A stretch of 64,000 nucleotides of DNA from Enterovirga aerilata (lineage in GTDB: Bacteria > Pseudomonadota > Alphaproteobacteria > Rhizobiales > Beijerinckiaceae): the NCBI RefSeq assembly GCF_013044135.1, contig NZ_JABEPP010000004.1, positions 457,428 to 521,427 of the forward strand. Direction: 5' to 3'. This document shows, piece by piece, positions 41,049 through 49,876 of the stretch (positions within the stretch are counted from its first letter, which is position 1; every line of letters starts with the position of its first letter). The notes beneath the pieces are model-generated. The model ran no database searches. It had not been told where the DNA came from and worked only from the letters and a program-made list of their open reading frames with translations. The position numbers and the translations under genes were made by a program.

Positions 41049-42782
41049 TCAGCCCAGGAAGCGTCGACGCGGTCTCTCCTCGGCCTCGTCCTCATCGGCG
41101 CCGGGATCGTCCGGTGCGCGCGGCACCGGGAACACGACCGGGGACGGCGTGGCCCCGCCGACGATGGCGGGCCCCGGCCGCCTGGCGCCGTCGTTCGCCT
41201 TCATGGGTTCGGCGGGGAGCGCGCCCGGTGGCGCCGGGCGGGGCGGGAGGGCCGTCACCTCGCCCTTGCTCTCGGGGGCGGGTTCGGCCGGCACCGTCTC
41301 GGCGGGCGCTTGCGTCGCCGGGGGGGCCGGCTCCGCCGGAGGGGGGCTCGCGGGTTCGATCCCGGCGGACGGTGCGGCTTCCGCTGCAGGCTCGGCCGGC
41401 GGAGCGGGCTCGGCCGGGTTAGGTGCGCTCAATGTCGGGAGGGCGGCAGGTTCCTGCTCGGCCTCGGCGAAGACGAGGGCGTCGCGTCCGGTGGGCCCGC
41501 CCAGCACCTCCGGTGGCGTGTCCCATACGAAGGCGTCGAGCCGCCCGCTCACGGGGGAGACCGGGGCCCAGCTCTCCGACACGATTCCGTCGGCGATCCA
41601 GGCCTTGTCGCGCGGCGCATGGGCCGCGCGCGCGAGCCATTCGCGGACGCGGCCGGTCGCCCCCTCCGCCTGCTCGATCTCGGCCATGGCGAGGCAGACC
41701 CGCACGGTCGGCCGCTCCTCGGCAAGCGGCCGGAGCGCGTCCCGGGCGCGGTCGAGCTGCCGCGCATCGATCGCGGCGCGGGCGATGGCGAGACGCGATT
41801 CGGGAGCCCAGCTCGACAGCTTGGCGAGGGTTTCGGCCCGGCGGAGCCGGTCCATGGCGGCGTCGCCCGGACGCAGATTGAGATAGACGGCCGCGAGGTC
41901 GGGATGCTGGATCTGCCGCCACGCGGTCTCGACCAGCTTGGCGGCCCGGCGCAGGTCGCCCTTGCGCGAGAGCTGGCGCGCCGCGAGCGCGACGGCGGGC
42001 ACGAGGTCGGGTGCGAGCCGGACCGCCTCGAGCGCAGCATCCAGAGCGCGGTCGGGATCCTGCGCCTCCTTGGCCAGGGCGTCGGCCGCATGCAGGACGG
42101 CGCGCTGCCGGCGCGAGACCGTGCGGTCGACGAGGCCGAGCGAGGCCCGGCGCTCCACGTGCCGGAGCGCGGCCGCCCAGTTCCCCTCCGCCGAATACGC
42201 TTCCAGCACGGCATCGCTCGCCCAGGCGACGGCAGGCGCGAGCCGCGCCGCCTCCTCGGCATAGCCGCGCGCGGCCGCGAGGTCGCCGGAGCGCCGCGCC
42301 TCAATGAACAATCCGCGCAGGCCCAGGACGCGCGTTTCGGGAACCTCCGTCATCTCGCGGAAGGCGCTTTCGGCCGCGTCGCGGTTGCCGGCGGCCTGCG
42401 CGGCCTGGGCCTTGAGCAGCAGGGCGAGCGGCTGGTGGCCGAGAAGGCGCTCCGCCTCGTTTGCGTAGCGGCGCGCGGTTGTGACGTCCCCGGCTCCGAC
42501 CGCGATGATGCCGCGCGACAGGGCGGTGAGGCCGCGCTCGCGCTTGCGCCGGCGCGAGCCCTCCCCGACGCGGCTTGGGATGCGCAGGACGGCGCGCACG
42601 ATCGACCAGAGCAGCGCCAGCAGCATAGCCAGGACGACGATCGCGACCACGCCGACCGCGAGAGAGGTCGTGTATTCGCGGCCTGCCCAGGTGAATGAGA
42701 TCGTCTCCGGGTTCTCGGCCAGCCATACGGCCCCGTAGGCCGCGACCGCGAAGAGGGCGAGGTACAGAAGAACGCGCCACAT
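41049..42782 (-). CDS. hemY: HemY-like tetratricopeptide membrane protein
   Basis: A 577-residue protein with two N-terminal membrane helices (LYLALFAVAAYGAVWLAE; VGVVAIVVLAMLLALLWSIV), then TPR-type helical repeats to about residue 450 and a Pro/Ala/Glu-rich tail. It matches the HemY N-terminal family found in proteobacterial hemCDXY clusters; its role in haem metabolism is not biochemically clear. It starts 15 bases after the mitofilin-like gene. Confidence 0.88.
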   Translation of the reverse strand: MWRVLLYLALFAVAAYGAVWLAENPETISFTWAGREYTTSLAVGVVAIVVLAMLLALLWSIVRAVLRIPSRVGEGSRRRKRERGLTALSRGIIAVGAGDVTTARRYANEAERLLGHQPLALLLKAQAAQAAGNRDAAESAFREMTEVPETRVLGLRGLFIEARRSGDLAAARGYAEEAARLAPAVAWASDAVLEAYSAEGNWAAALRHVERRASLGLVDRTVSRRQRAVLHAADALAKEAQDPDRALDAALEAVRLAPDLVPAVALAARQLSRKGDLRRAAKLVETAWRQIQHPDLAAVYLNLRPGDAAMDRLRRAETLAKLSSWAPESRLAIARAAIDARQLDRARDALRPLAEERPTVRVCLAMAEIEQAEGATGRVREWLARAAHAPRDKAWIADGIVSESWAPVSPVSGRLDAFVWDTPPEVLGGPTGRDALVFAEAEQEPAALPTLSAPNPAEPAPPAEPAAEAAPSAGIEPASPPPAEPAPPATQAPAETVPAEPAPESKGEVTALPPRPAPPGALPAEPMKANDGARRPGPAIVGGATPSPVVFPVPRAPDDPGADEDEAEERPRRRFLG

Positions 42783-42797
42783 GCGATGTGATCCTGG

Positions 42798-44297
42798 TCA
42801 GCGGGACGGCGCGTCGAGCGCCGCCAGCGATTCGGCGCCGAGCTTCTGGGCTGCGGCATCGGCCGCGATCCGGGCCTTCAGGCGGGCGCCCCATTCTGCA
42901 GAGATGCGCTTCGGCTCCTCGGGCAGCGAATCCCAGGCTGCCGCCGCCTCCGGCAGGGCCCCGCGTGCGAGGGCCGCTTCGATGCGGCCGACGAGGCCCG
43001 GCACGTCGCGCCCGCTCCCGTCGCCGACGGCCCGCACCGTCACGATCTTGTCCGCAACCCGCCGGAGCCGGTCGGTGATCGAGCCGGCAGGCCCCTGGGG
43101 CTCGGCCGTGATCTTCTCGGCAAGCGGCTTGAACTCGGCCGCGAGCATCGCGGCGCTCGGCGCCGGCTGGGCTTCATAGGGGCGCAGCGGATCGAGCGCC
43201 GGGCCGGAAACGCCGAGGCGCTCCAGCGCGGAGAGGGCCGGGCCGAGCGGCACGCCGCCCCGCAGGTTCTGCCCGATCTGGCCGGCGACGACGGTCCGCA
43301 GCCCGGCCTGCAGGAGAGACGGCGGCAGCTTCGCGACCTCGGCCGAGAGCTTCTCGATCGCTTCGCCGTTCGCCTGGACGCGCTGGTTCAGCCCGGTCGT
43401 CCCCGCCTGAAGCGCGCCGAGCGCCGCGACGGTCGCGCGGTTGCGCTCCTCGGCCTGGTTCTGCGCCGTCTGGATCGCGGCCCGCAACTCGTCGATCGCG
43501 GCCGCCGGGGCGGCCTGTGCGATCCGGCCTTCCAGGCCGTCGAGCCGGGTCGCAAGCCGCTCCAGGCCCTCGCGGATCGCCGGATCGGGCTGCGGCGGTG
43601 CGGCGGGGGAGGGCGTCGAGGCGTCCGGAGCGGGGCGGCTCGCAAGCTCGGCCACCTGCCTCTGGCTCGTCTCGGCGGCGCTGCGCGCGGCCGCCGCCGC
43701 TTCCGAGAGGCTGCGCGCCTGGGTCTCGAGCGCCGCGATCCGGCGCTCCAGGGCTTCGTTGGCAGGCTGCGGAACGCTGGGCACCGGCGCCGCCGGGCGG
43801 GGCCGCGTCTCGAGCGCCGAAAGGCGGCTCTCGAAATCGGCCGGCGGCTGGCGCCAGTAGATGTCCGCACCGACCGCGAAGGCGGCGCCGACCACGCCGC
43901 CCATGAGGCTCGCCGCGATGAGGCCGCTCATCCCGCCCTTCTCCCGCGCAGGCTCGCGCTTGGGCACGGGCGGAACGGATGCGGCGGGACTCGGCCCGGG
44001 CGGCGGGGCGGCGTCGCTTGCGGCAGAACTGCCCGCGGCAGGCCTGCCGTTCGGGATCTCCTCGTCGGGCGTGGGCCGCACAACGGCCGCGGCCTCCGGC
44101 TCGCCGGCGCGGGCGCCGTCCAGCCCGGTGGCGGCCACCGGCTCGATGGCCGTCTGCGGCTCGTCTCCGTGCTCCCCGGCAGGAGCCGGCTCCGCGGCCG
44201 GAGTCGCGGACGAGAACTCGTCCTTGGCCAAGTCGATCACCGGCGGTTCGCGGCGGTAAGGATCGTTCGGTCGCGATCCCTTCGGTCGGTCCTTCAT
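42798..44297 (-). CDS. mitofilin-like membrane protein (COG4223 type)
   Basis: About 499 residues from ATG 44297 (a TTG lies 30 bases upstream). A disordered acidic/Pro N-terminus is followed by one membrane helix (GLIAASLMGGVVGAAFAVG, about residues 135-155), a long coiled coil (ALERRIAALETQARSLSEAA and onward) and a C-terminal mitofilin-like domain. In alphaproteobacteria this gene sits between hemD and hemY and is the relative of mitochondrial Mic60, which shapes cristae; a role in intracytoplasmic membrane shape is known for homologues. Confidence 0.85.
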   Translation of the reverse strand: MKDRPKGSRPNDPYRREPPVIDLAKDEFSSATPAAEPAPAGEHGDEPQTAIEPVAATGLDGARAGEPEAAAVVRPTPDEEIPNGRPAAGSSAASDAAPPPGPSPAASVPPVPKREPAREKGGMSGLIAASLMGGVVGAAFAVGADIYWRQPPADFESRLSALETRPRPAAPVPSVPQPANEALERRIAALETQARSLSEAAAAARSAAETSQRQVAELASRPAPDASTPSPAAPPQPDPAIREGLERLATRLDGLEGRIAQAAPAAAIDELRAAIQTAQNQAEERNRATVAALGALQAGTTGLNQRVQANGEAIEKLSAEVAKLPPSLLQAGLRTVVAGQIGQNLRGGVPLGPALSALERLGVSGPALDPLRPYEAQPAPSAAMLAAEFKPLAEKITAEPQGPAGSITDRLRRVADKIVTVRAVGDGSGRDVPGLVGRIEAALARGALPEAAAAWDSLPEEPKRISAEWGARLKARIAADAAAQKLGAESLAALDAPSR

Positions 44298-44354
44298 CGC
44301 GGGCGGGGTCCCAGTGCTGTCCGGCAATCAAAGCTTGGCGGATTGGTTCCGTCC

Positions 44355-45098
44355 TTAGCACTCCGATTGTGGCGGCCGCGAGCCCGGGCCCGCCCCGACC
44401 TTCGCCAGGAGCCGAAGAAGGGCGGTCTCGTCCGGCTTGGGGGCGATGAGGAGCTTCAGGCCCGCCAGGGAGGCCAGCCCCGCGGCGACGTCGGCGGACA
44501 TGCAGACGTGGTGCGTTCCCGCGATCGCTTCACCGAGCCCGGCATGGCGGGCGAGCCGGGCGAACAATTCGGCGCTTCGGCGGGAATAGTGCAGCACCGC
44601 GTCCACCCGCCCGTCCCGCAACGCCTCGGCAGCGGGGACGGGGAGCCCGGCCGCAGGCCGCGCCTCGTAGCATGCCCAGGTCGCAACGTCGTAGCCCGCG
44701 GCGGCGAGCGAACCGCCCGGCTCAGGCTTCCGGTCCCGCCCGGCGGCGTGGAGCAGCCTCGCCCCGCGCGGCGTTGTGCCCAGGACGAAATCGACCAGCG
44801 CGCGGCTGTCGCCCCCCGCTTCCGCGACATTCCCGAAACCGGCCGCGCGGGCGCGTTCGGCGGTGCGCCGGCCGACCGCAACGATCGCGGCGCCGGCGAA
44901 ACGATCCCGTTCGCCTGCGAGCGCGGGCAGCGCGTTCGCGCTCGTGACGAGAACCGCATCGAAGCGGCCTTCGGGTGGCGCCTCGGTCACGGGAACGACG
45001 TCGAGCACCGGCGCGAGGAGCGCATCGTGTCCCATCAGGGCGAGCCGGCGCGCGGTCGCCTCACCCTGGTCCCGCGGTCGGGTGACCAGGACCAGCAT
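44355..45098 (-). CDS. hemD: uroporphyrinogen-III synthase
   Basis: A 247-residue enzyme that closes and inverts ring D to make uroporphyrinogen III. Sequence conservation is low in the family, but it starts MLVLVTRPRDQGEATARRLA, has DAVLVTSANAL, VGRRTAERARAAGF and a late VDAVLHYSRRSAELFA. Its position three bases after hemC confirms it. Confidence 0.9.
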   Translation of the reverse strand: MLVLVTRPRDQGEATARRLALMGHDALLAPVLDVVPVTEAPPEGRFDAVLVTSANALPALAGERDRFAGAAIVAVGRRTAERARAAGFGNVAEAGGDSRALVDFVLGTTPRGARLLHAAGRDRKPEPGGSLAAAGYDVATWACYEARPAAGLPVPAAEALRDGRVDAVLHYSRRSAELFARLARHAGLGEAIAGTHHVCMSADVAAGLASLAGLKLLIAPKPDETALLRLLAKVGAGPGSRPPQSEC

Positions 45099-45101
45099 CG
45101 T

Positions 45102-46028
45102 TCAAGCCTGCAGCATGCCGCCCGGGAGCCGCGCCTTGATGTCGTGGCCGGCCCGCATGCCGATCTCCGCTGCGTCCCGCGCCTGGCCCTCGCTCGCGAT
45201 CTCGACGGCGTCCGTCCCGTCGGGCCTGAGAACCAGGCCGCGGAACCGGACGGTTTCGCCCGAAATCCGGGCATGACCCGCGATCGGCGTCCGGCACGAT
45301 CCGTCGAGCACGGCCAGGAAGGCACGCTCTAGCGTGAGCGACGCCTCGGTCTCGGCGTGGCTGATGCGGCCCACCGCCTCGCGCAGCCTCGCATCCTCCG
45401 CGCGCGTCGTGACCGCGATGGCGCCCTGGCCGACGGCCGGCAGCATCTCGTCGGTCGAGAAGATCCGGGTCGCGTGGCTTTCCATGCCGAGCCGCTTGAG
45501 CCCGGCGAGCGCGAGCAGCGTCGCGCCTGCCTCGCCGCGCTCCAGCTTCTGCAGCCGTGTCCCGACATTGCCGCGCAGGAGCGCCACCTTCAGGTCCGGC
45601 CGTGCGCGCAGGACCTGCGCCTGACGGCGCGGCGAAGCCGTGCCCACGACGGTGCCGGCCGGAAGGGTCGCGAGGCTGCCCGCCAGCGGCGAGATGAACA
45701 CGTCCCGCACGTCCTCGCGCGGGAGATAGCCCGCGATGACGAGGCCCTCCGGCAGGAAGGTCGGCAGGTCCTTGGCGGAATGGACCGCGAGATCGATGCG
45801 GCCGTCGAGGAGCGCGGCGTCGAGCTCCTTGGTGAACAAGCCCTTGCCGCCGGCCTCGGCGAGGGCCCGGTCCTGGATCACGTCCCCGGTCGTCGTGAAA
45901 GGCCGCAGGGTGAGGCGGGCGATGTCCCAACCCAGCGCGGCCGCCAGTCGGGCCTGGGCCTCCTTCGCCTGCGCCATCGCGAGGGGAGAGCCGCGCGTGC
46001 CGATGACGATGGGCGGGGTAGCGGGCAA
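45102..46028 (-). CDS. hemC: porphobilinogen deaminase (hydroxymethylbilane synthase)
   Basis: A 308-residue enzyme polymerising four porphobilinogens. It has IVIGTRGSPLAMAQAKE, LDAALLDGRIDLAVHSAKDL (with the catalytic Asp), GTASPRRQAQVLRARPD and the dipyrromethane-cofactor Cys in LDGSCRTPIAGH. TTG 46028 with GGAGAC 8 bases upstream is the start. It is transcribed away from tsaD across a 114-base gap that must hold both promoters. Confidence 0.96.
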   Translation of the reverse strand: MPATPPIVIGTRGSPLAMAQAKEAQARLAAALGWDIARLTLRPFTTTGDVIQDRALAEAGGKGLFTKELDAALLDGRIDLAVHSAKDLPTFLPEGLVIAGYLPREDVRDVFISPLAGSLATLPAGTVVGTASPRRQAQVLRARPDLKVALLRGNVGTRLQKLERGEAGATLLALAGLKRLGMESHATRIFSTDEMLPAVGQGAIAVTTRAEDARLREAVGRISHAETEASLTLERAFLAVLDGSCRTPIAGHARISGETVRFRGLVLRPDGTDAVEIASEGQARDAAEIGMRAGHDIKARLPGGMLQA

Positions 46029-46142
46029 GGACAGGTCTCCGGCTGCCGCTTTGCCTCGCGCGGCGCTCCCGCGTTATAGGCCCGCATCAGCCGTCGCGCG
46101 AGGCGCGATACCTCTTCTCTTCGTGCGGACCTCACGCCTTCC

Positions 46143-47195
46143 ATGCTTGTTCTCGGGCTCGAGACCACCTGCGACGAGACGGCCGCCGCGGTTGTGTCGC
46201 TCGGCGCCGACGGGCGCGGCGTCATCCTGTCGAACGAGGTCTTCAGCCAGATCGCCCAGCATTCCGCCTATGGCGGGGTGGTGCCGGAGATCGCGGCCAG
46301 GGCCCATGCCGAGGTGATCGACCGTCTCACCGCGCGCGCCCTGTCGGCGGCGGGCGTTGGGTTCTCCGATCTCCACGGCATCGCGGCCGCGGCCGGGCCG
46401 GGCCTGATCGGCGGCGTGCTGGTCGGGCTGACGACCGCCAAGACGCTTGCGCTCGTGACCCAGAAGCCGCTCATTGCCGTGAACCACCTCGAGGGCCACG
46501 CGCTCACGCCGCGGCTCACGGACGGCATCGCCTTTCCGTACCTGCTCTTCCTCGCCTCGGGCGGGCATACGCAGCTCGTGGCCGTGCGGGGCGTCGGCGA
46601 GTACCTGCGGCTCGGCACGACGGTGGACGACGCCATGGGGGAGGCCTTCGACAAGGTGGCGAAGCTCCTCGGCCTGCCCTATCCGGGCGGCCCGCAGGTC
46701 GAGCGCGAGGCCCAGAACGGCGACCCTGACCGCTTCCCGCTGCCCCGGCCGATGCTCGGGCGGGAGAAGCCCGACTTCTCCCTCTCCGGCCTGAAGACGG
46801 CGCTGCGGCTCGAGGCCGAGCGCGTCGCGCCGCTGAACGCCGCCGATGTGGCCGACCTGTGCGCGTCCTTCCAGGCAGCCGTCGTCGACGTCGTGGTGGA
46901 CCGGACCCGGGTCGGGCTGAAGCTCTTCCGCGAGGCGGTCGGACACCCGACGGCCCTGGTGGCGGCCGGCGGCGTCGCGGCGAACGGCGCGATCCGGCGA
47001 GCGCTCTCGCGTCTGGCCGGCGAGGCGGGGCTGAGGCTCGTCGCGCCCCCGATCGAGCTCTGCGGCGACAACGGCGCCATGATCGCCTGGGCCGGGATCG
47101 AGCGGCTGCGTCTCGGGCTGAGCGACGACATGACCGCGCCCGCCCGGGCGCGCTGGCCGCTCGGAGCTCCCGACCCGGCTCCCGTCACCGTGTAG
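46143..47195 (+). CDS. tsaD: tRNA N6-adenosine threonylcarbamoyltransferase subunit TsaD
   Basis: A 350-residue ASKHA-fold enzyme that installs t6A37 on ANN-decoding tRNAs. It starts [18 protein letters not shown], has the metal-binding His pair in [20 protein letters not shown], and [11 protein letters not shown] near the end. It is followed after 9 bases by gpsA, a frequent neighbour in this order. Confidence 0.97.
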   Translation: MLVLGLETTCDETAAAVVSLGADGRGVILSNEVFSQIAQHSAYGGVVPEIAARAHAEVIDRLTARALSAAGVGFSDLHGIAAAAGPGLIGGVLVGLTTAKTLALVTQKPLIAVNHLEGHALTPRLTDGIAFPYLLFLASGGHTQLVAVRGVGEYLRLGTTVDDAMGEAFDKVAKLLGLPYPGGPQVEREAQNGDPDRFPLPRPMLGREKPDFSLSGLKTALRLEAERVAPLNAADVADLCASFQAAVVDVVVDRTRVGLKLFREAVGHPTALVAAGGVAANGAIRRALSRLAGEAGLRLVAPPIELCGDNGAMIAWAGIERLRLGLSDDMTAPARARWPLGAPDPAPVTV

Positions 47196-47204
47196 CAGCC
47201 ACGC

Positions 47205-48194
47205 GTGGGCGCGCTCCGTACCATCGGCGTCATCGGCGGCGGAGCCTGGGGCACGGCGCTCGCCAATGCGGCTGCCGCCTCGGGCAAGGCGGTGGCGCTC
47301 TGGATGCGCGATCCGGAAGCCGCCGCCGCCGCCGAGCTCTCGCGCACGAACGAGCGATACCTCCCCGGCGTGCGGCTCCTCGACGCGATCGGCGTCACCT
47401 CGCGGCCGCAGACGCTCGCCCTGGCCGAGACCGTGCTGCTCGTCGTGCCGACGCAGAATATCCGCAGCGCGCTCGCGGGCTTCGCCGGCCTGCTGCCCCC
47501 GGAGACGCCGCTCGTGCTCTGCGCCAAGGGTATCGAGCGCGGAACGAACCTGTTTCCGAGCGAGATCGTGCGCGAGCTCCGGCCCGAGGCGCCGGTCGCG
47601 GTCCTGTCCGGCCCGAGCTTCGCGGCGGATGTCGCGCGCGGCCTGCCGACCGCCGTCGCGCTCGCATCCGGGGACGAGGAACTCGCCCGCCGGCTCGCGG
47701 CCGACCTCTCGGGACCGGCGCTCCGTGTCTATCACGGCTCTGACATGCGCGGCGTCGAGATCGGCGGCGCGGCCAAGAACGTGCTCGCCATCGCGGTCGG
47801 GATCGTGCAGGGACGGCGGCTCGGCGAAAGCGCCAAGGCCGCCCTCACCGCCCGCGGCTTCGCCGAGCTGCTCCGCTTCGCGGAGGCCTTCGGCGGCCGG
47901 CCGCACACCCTGATGGGGCTCTCGGGGCTCGGCGACCTCGTGCTCACCTGCGGCTCGGCGCAGTCGCGCAACTTCTCGCTCGGGCTGCGGATCGGCGCCG
48001 GGACACCCGCTCGCGACGCGACGGGCGGCAAGCTCGCGGAAGGAGCCTTCACGGCCGACGCGCTGGTCGACCTCGCCCGCAGCAGGAGCGTCGAGATGCC
48101 GATCTCCGAAGCCGTCGCGGCGGTTCTCGCCGGCACGCGCAGCGTCGACGAGGCCGTGGACGGCCTGATGGCGCGGCCGCTCAAGGCCGAGTAG
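47205..48194 (+). CDS. gpsA: glycerol-3-phosphate dehydrogenase [NAD(P)+]
   Basis: A 329-residue enzyme making sn-glycerol 3-phosphate for phospholipids. It has the Rossmann motif GVIGGGAWGTALANAAA, LSGPSFAADVARGLPTA, the catalytic Lys in GAAKNVLAIAVGI and LSGLGDLVLTC. GTG 47205 is the start. Confidence 0.96.
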   Translation: MGALRTIGVIGGGAWGTALANAAAASGKAVALWMRDPEAAAAAELSRTNERYLPGVRLLDAIGVTSRPQTLALAETVLLVVPTQNIRSALAGFAGLLPPETPLVLCAKGIERGTNLFPSEIVRELRPEAPVAVLSGPSFAADVARGLPTAVALASGDEELARRLAADLSGPALRVYHGSDMRGVEIGGAAKNVLAIAVGIVQGRRLGESAKAALTARGFAELLRFAEAFGGRPHTLMGLSGLGDLVLTCGSAQSRNFSLGLRIGAGTPARDATGGKLAEGAFTADALVDLARSRSVEMPISEAVAAVLAGTRSVDEAVDGLMARPLKAE

Positions 48195-48225
48195 AGGCGG
48201 CGGTGGCTTACGAGGAGGGTGGCGG

Positions 48226-48639
48226 ATGGCACATTGGCTCTTCAAGTCGGAGCCTTCGTCCTGGTCCTGGGACGAGCAGGTCGCGGCCGGCGAGGCCGGG
48301 ACGGCCTGGACGGGGGTGCGCAACCACCTGGCCAGGAAGCACCTGCAGGCCATGAGGCTCGGCGACCAGGGCTTCTTCTACCATTCGAACGAGGGCAAGG
48401 CGGTAGTCGGGATTGTGGAGGTGATCCGCGAGTACTACCCGGACCATACGGACCCGACCGGCCGCTTCGGCATGGTGGACCTGAAGGCGGTCGAGCCGAT
48501 GCCCGAGCCGGTGACTCTCGAGGCCATCAAGGCGCAGCCCGAGCTCGCCGACATGGTGCTGATCAGGAATTCACGGCTCTCCGTGCAGCCGGTCACGGAC
48601 GAGGAATGGCGGATCGTCCGCCGTCTCGGCGGGCTCTGA
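48226..48639 (+). CDS. EVE domain protein
   Basis: A 137-residue PUA-like protein. It begins AHWLFKSEPSSWSWDEQ and contains WTGVRNHLARKHL and FFYHSNEGKAVVGIVEV, the EVE (thymocyte nuclear protein 1) signature. EVE domains bind modified bases in DNA or RNA. Its last 69 bases overlap the 3' end of the convergent transporter gene. Confidence 0.9.
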   Translation: MAHWLFKSEPSSWSWDEQVAAGEAGTAWTGVRNHLARKHLQAMRLGDQGFFYHSNEGKAVVGIVEVIREYYPDHTDPTGRFGMVDLKAVEPMPEPVTLEAIKAQPELADMVLIRNSRLSVQPVTDEEWRIVRRLGGL

Positions 48640-49725
48640 GCGGAGCGCGCCCGCAATCCAGTCCCGCCACAGGAGGACCAGGGCCGCCATGATGGCCGGC
48701 CCGAGGAAGAGGCCGAGCAGGCCCCAGGTCTCCACCCCGCCGAGGATCCCGAGCAGGACCCACAGGAAGGGCAGCCTGGTCGCGCCGCCGATCAGGACGG
48801 GGCGGACGAAGTGGTCCGCCACGAAGACGACCACGAAGCCGAACGCAACGACGGCGGCCGCGGCCGTCGCGGAACCGGCCGCGAGCAGCAGGATCCCGGC
48901 CACGCAGAAGACCACGGGAGCGCCGAACGGGATCATGGCCGCGATCGCCGTCGCGGCCCCGAACAGGGTCGGGTGCGGCAGCCCGGCCAGGAGATAGGCG
49001 ATCCACATCAGGAAGCCTTCGCCCAGCCCGACGAGAACGAGGCCGTCCACCGTGCCGTGCACGGACGCGATCGCCTGCCGGCCGATCCGCTCCCCGTGCG
49101 GGCCGAAGGCGCGGTGGCTCGCGGCCAGCATCTGCCCCGCCAGGCGCTCGCCGTCGCGATAGAGGAAGAAGAGCGCGAGCAGCGTGAAGCCGAACACGAC
49201 GCTGCGGTGGACGAGCTGTCCCCCGAGCTGGCGCGTGTAGCCGTAGAGCGAGCCGTGGTTGAGCCGGCCCAGGAACTCGGAATATCCGGCCGGGTCGGCG
49301 AGCGTGTCGCGCCACCATGCGGCCGCCTGGCCGCCGATCGCCGGGAGCCCCGGAAGCCATGCCGGCACCGCGATCCCGTGCCGGCGCGCCTCCTCCATGG
49401 CCGCGTAGAGGATCCGTGCCTCGCGTGCGATCTCCACGCCCGCGATGCCCAGCGGCACCAGCACGACGAGCGCGACGGCCGTCGTGAACAGGGCAGGAAG
49501 AACGAGGTCGTGCCGGCCGGCGGGCCAGCGCGCCCTGGCCCGCCGGTAGAGCGGCCAAGTGGCGATGACCAGGATCGCGGCCCAGACCAGCGCCGGCAGG
49601 AAGGCCTTCACCGTCCAGAGCCCGATGAGGACGAGGGCGAGGGCGAGCGCAAGCCGCGCCCTCGCCTGGAAGCCGGGCCGCTCGGCCCGGCGGTCCTCGT
49701 CGGAGGCAGGCTCGTCTGTCGTCAT
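48571..49725 (-). CDS. AI-2E family (PerM/TqsA-like) transporter
   Basis: A 384-residue membrane protein with about eight membrane helices and the family's central region GLGEGFLMWIAYLLAGLPH followed by AMIPFGAPVVF. ATG 49725 is the first start with sensible sequence; upstream in-frame codons run antisense to gpmI. The last 23 codons overlap the EVE gene tail to tail. Substrate unknown; family members export autoinducers or ions. Confidence 0.88.
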   Translation of the reverse strand: MTTDEPASDEDRRAERPGFQARARLALALALVLIGLWTVKAFLPALVWAAILVIATWPLYRRARARWPAGRHDLVLPALFTTAVALVVLVPLGIAGVEIAREARILYAAMEEARRHGIAVPAWLPGLPAIGGQAAAWWRDTLADPAGYSEFLGRLNHGSLYGYTRQLGGQLVHRSVVFGFTLLALFFLYRDGERLAGQMLAASHRAFGPHGERIGRQAIASVHGTVDGLVLVGLGEGFLMWIAYLLAGLPHPTLFGAATAIAAMIPFGAPVVFCVAGILLLAAGSATAAAAVVAFGFVVVFVADHFVRPVLIGGATRLPFLWVLLGILGGVETWGLLGLFLGPAIMAALVLLWRDWIAGALRSEPAETADDPPFLVRDRLHGEP

Positions 49726-49876
49726 GGTCGGGTCGGAGCTCGCCGCGGCGGCGGGCAACCTGCCCGAAGGGCCGGCCTGCGGCAATGCGGTGCCGTTCGG
49801 GCGAGCATTGGGCACCCCACCCATGTATGTAGCGCGCACCGGCACCGGGCCCGCCGCAATGCCCAGGAGATCAGGA

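Noticed and set aside
46074-48353. Minus-strand open frame of 759 codons opposite tsaD and gpsA
   Set aside because: Antisense shadow in high-GC DNA; both plus-strand genes have complete catalytic motifs.
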